From the NCBI RefSeq assembly GCF_900099705.1, contig NZ_LT629695.1, positions 3,038,001-3,102,000 on the forward strand: 64,000 nt of DNA, written 5' to 3'. Below the pieces are notes generated by a model that saw only the letters and a list, made by a program, of their open reading frames with translations, was not told where the DNA came from and searched no databases. Shown here in pieces: positions 61,449-64,000 of the stretch. Both the position numbers and the translations under genes were made by a program. The DNA is from Agrococcus jejuensis (lineage in GTDB: Bacteria; Actinomycetota; Actinomycetes; Actinomycetales; Microbacteriaceae). Every line of letters starts with the position of its first letter. Position 1 is the stretch's first letter.

Positions 61449-61568
61449 ATGACTGGTCGCAGTTGCACCACACTGGTCGCAATTTCGCTGCAATGGCGAC
61501 CAGTCATGCGTGCATCTGCGACCAGTCGCGTGCATCGCTGACCAGTCGAGGTGCAACTGCGACCAGTC
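61449..61568. repeat. Intergenic repeat block 2 (two forward, four reverse ~20-bp units)
   Basis: Forward units at 61449-61468 (ATGACTGGTCGCAGTTGCAC) and 61472-61487 are followed by reverse units at 61490-61507, 61510-61527, 61530-61547 and 61551-61568, each ending CGACCAGTC or TGACCAGTC. The order is the exact reverse complement of block 1. It fills the gap between mnmA and ligA. Confidence 0.85.
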
Positions 61569-61623
61569 CCGGCCCGACATCGGCGCGGGCGTCGCAAGGG
61601 GCCGGATGCGTGTGGGCGGATGA

Positions 61624-64000
<2,377 letters not shown>

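Noticed and set aside
60164..61568. CRISPR array
   Set aside because: Units are ~20 bp, directly adjacent without unique spacers, partly inverted, and no cas gene is near.
60164..61568. Transposon or insertion sequence with mnmA as cargo
   Set aside because: The inverted blocks resemble terminal repeats, but there is no transposase, no target-site duplication that I can see, and mnmA is at its conserved place between a cysteine desulfurase and ligA.

Overview
The window is high-GC actinobacterial chromosome, most like a Microbacteriaceae member such as Agrococcus or a relative. This rests on gene order and protein content, not on a database search. It has the actinobacterial order lepB-rnhB-DUF2469-yraN-comM-dprA-xerC-M23 peptidase-rpsB-tsf-pyrH-frr-cdsA, a rpsP-khpA-rimM-trmD-rplS operon, a GlgE-type glycogen cluster, and an F420-type oxidoreductase. 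Most of the window is ordinary core chromosome with dense coding, short intergenic gaps and many ATGA, GTGA or TGATG stop/start overlaps. I saw no prophage, insertion sequence, tRNA, rRNA or CRISPR array, and no gap without a gene longer than 300 bp.

Layout. 0-10.3 kb: two GNAT acetyltransferases, smc, a pair of paralogous lipoproteins, an FAD oxidoreductase, an RsmC/RlmG-type methyltransferase and a DUF817 membrane protein. 10.3-14 kb (leftward): a rifamycin ADP-ribosyltransferase (arr) coupled to a short-chain dehydrogenase, then an AlkA glycosylase coupled to terC. The terC leader looks like a yybP-ykoY (Mn2+) riboswitch. 14-18.4 kb: the SRP GTPases ftsY and ffh, with an ASCH-domain protein and a C-terminally truncated AMP-binding enzyme between them. 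18.4-21.6 kb: an LLM oxidoreductase, a VOC/HxlR pair with an operator in its promoter, and a YbdK-type glutamate-cysteine ligase. 21.6-25.1 kb: the rpsP to rplS region, ending in a strong UUCG hairpin terminator. 25.2-30.2 kb: lepB to dprA. 30.2-35 kb: accessory genes inserted between dprA and xerC (a large luciferase-like/FAD oxidase fusion, a divergent MarR regulator, a BASS transporter and a phosphodiesterase). 35-43.2 kb: xerC, an M23 peptidase, rpsB-tsf, two paralogous lipoproteins, then pyrH-frr-cdsA. 43.2-49.4 kb: envelope and division-type proteins, an AI-2E-type permease, a large membrane protein with an internal lipobox, and a thioredoxin-TPR protein. 49.5-59 kb: glycogen metabolism (glgB, glgE, glgP, glgX). 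59-64 kb: cysteine desulfurase, mnmA and ligA (cut by the window end).

How the genes connect. GlgE (alpha-maltose-1-phosphate to linear glucan), GlgB (branching), GlgP (phosphorolysis) and GlgX (debranching) form a storage-glucan synthesis and breakdown set; the enzymes that make maltose-1-phosphate are not in the window. The cysteine desulfurase probably supplies sulfur to MnmA for tRNA 2-thiouridine. Ffh and FtsY are the two SRP GTPases, with signal peptidase LepB nearby. RimM, TrmD, S16, L19, S2, EF-Ts and RRF are translation functions.

Two patterns stand out. Many genes have a TANNNT -10 box ending only 6-7 nt before the start codon, which predicts widespread leaderless transcription. 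mnmA is flanked by two inverted copies of a ~120-bp block made of ~20-bp units (four forward plus two reverse, then two forward plus four reverse), an intergenic repeat family I cannot name.
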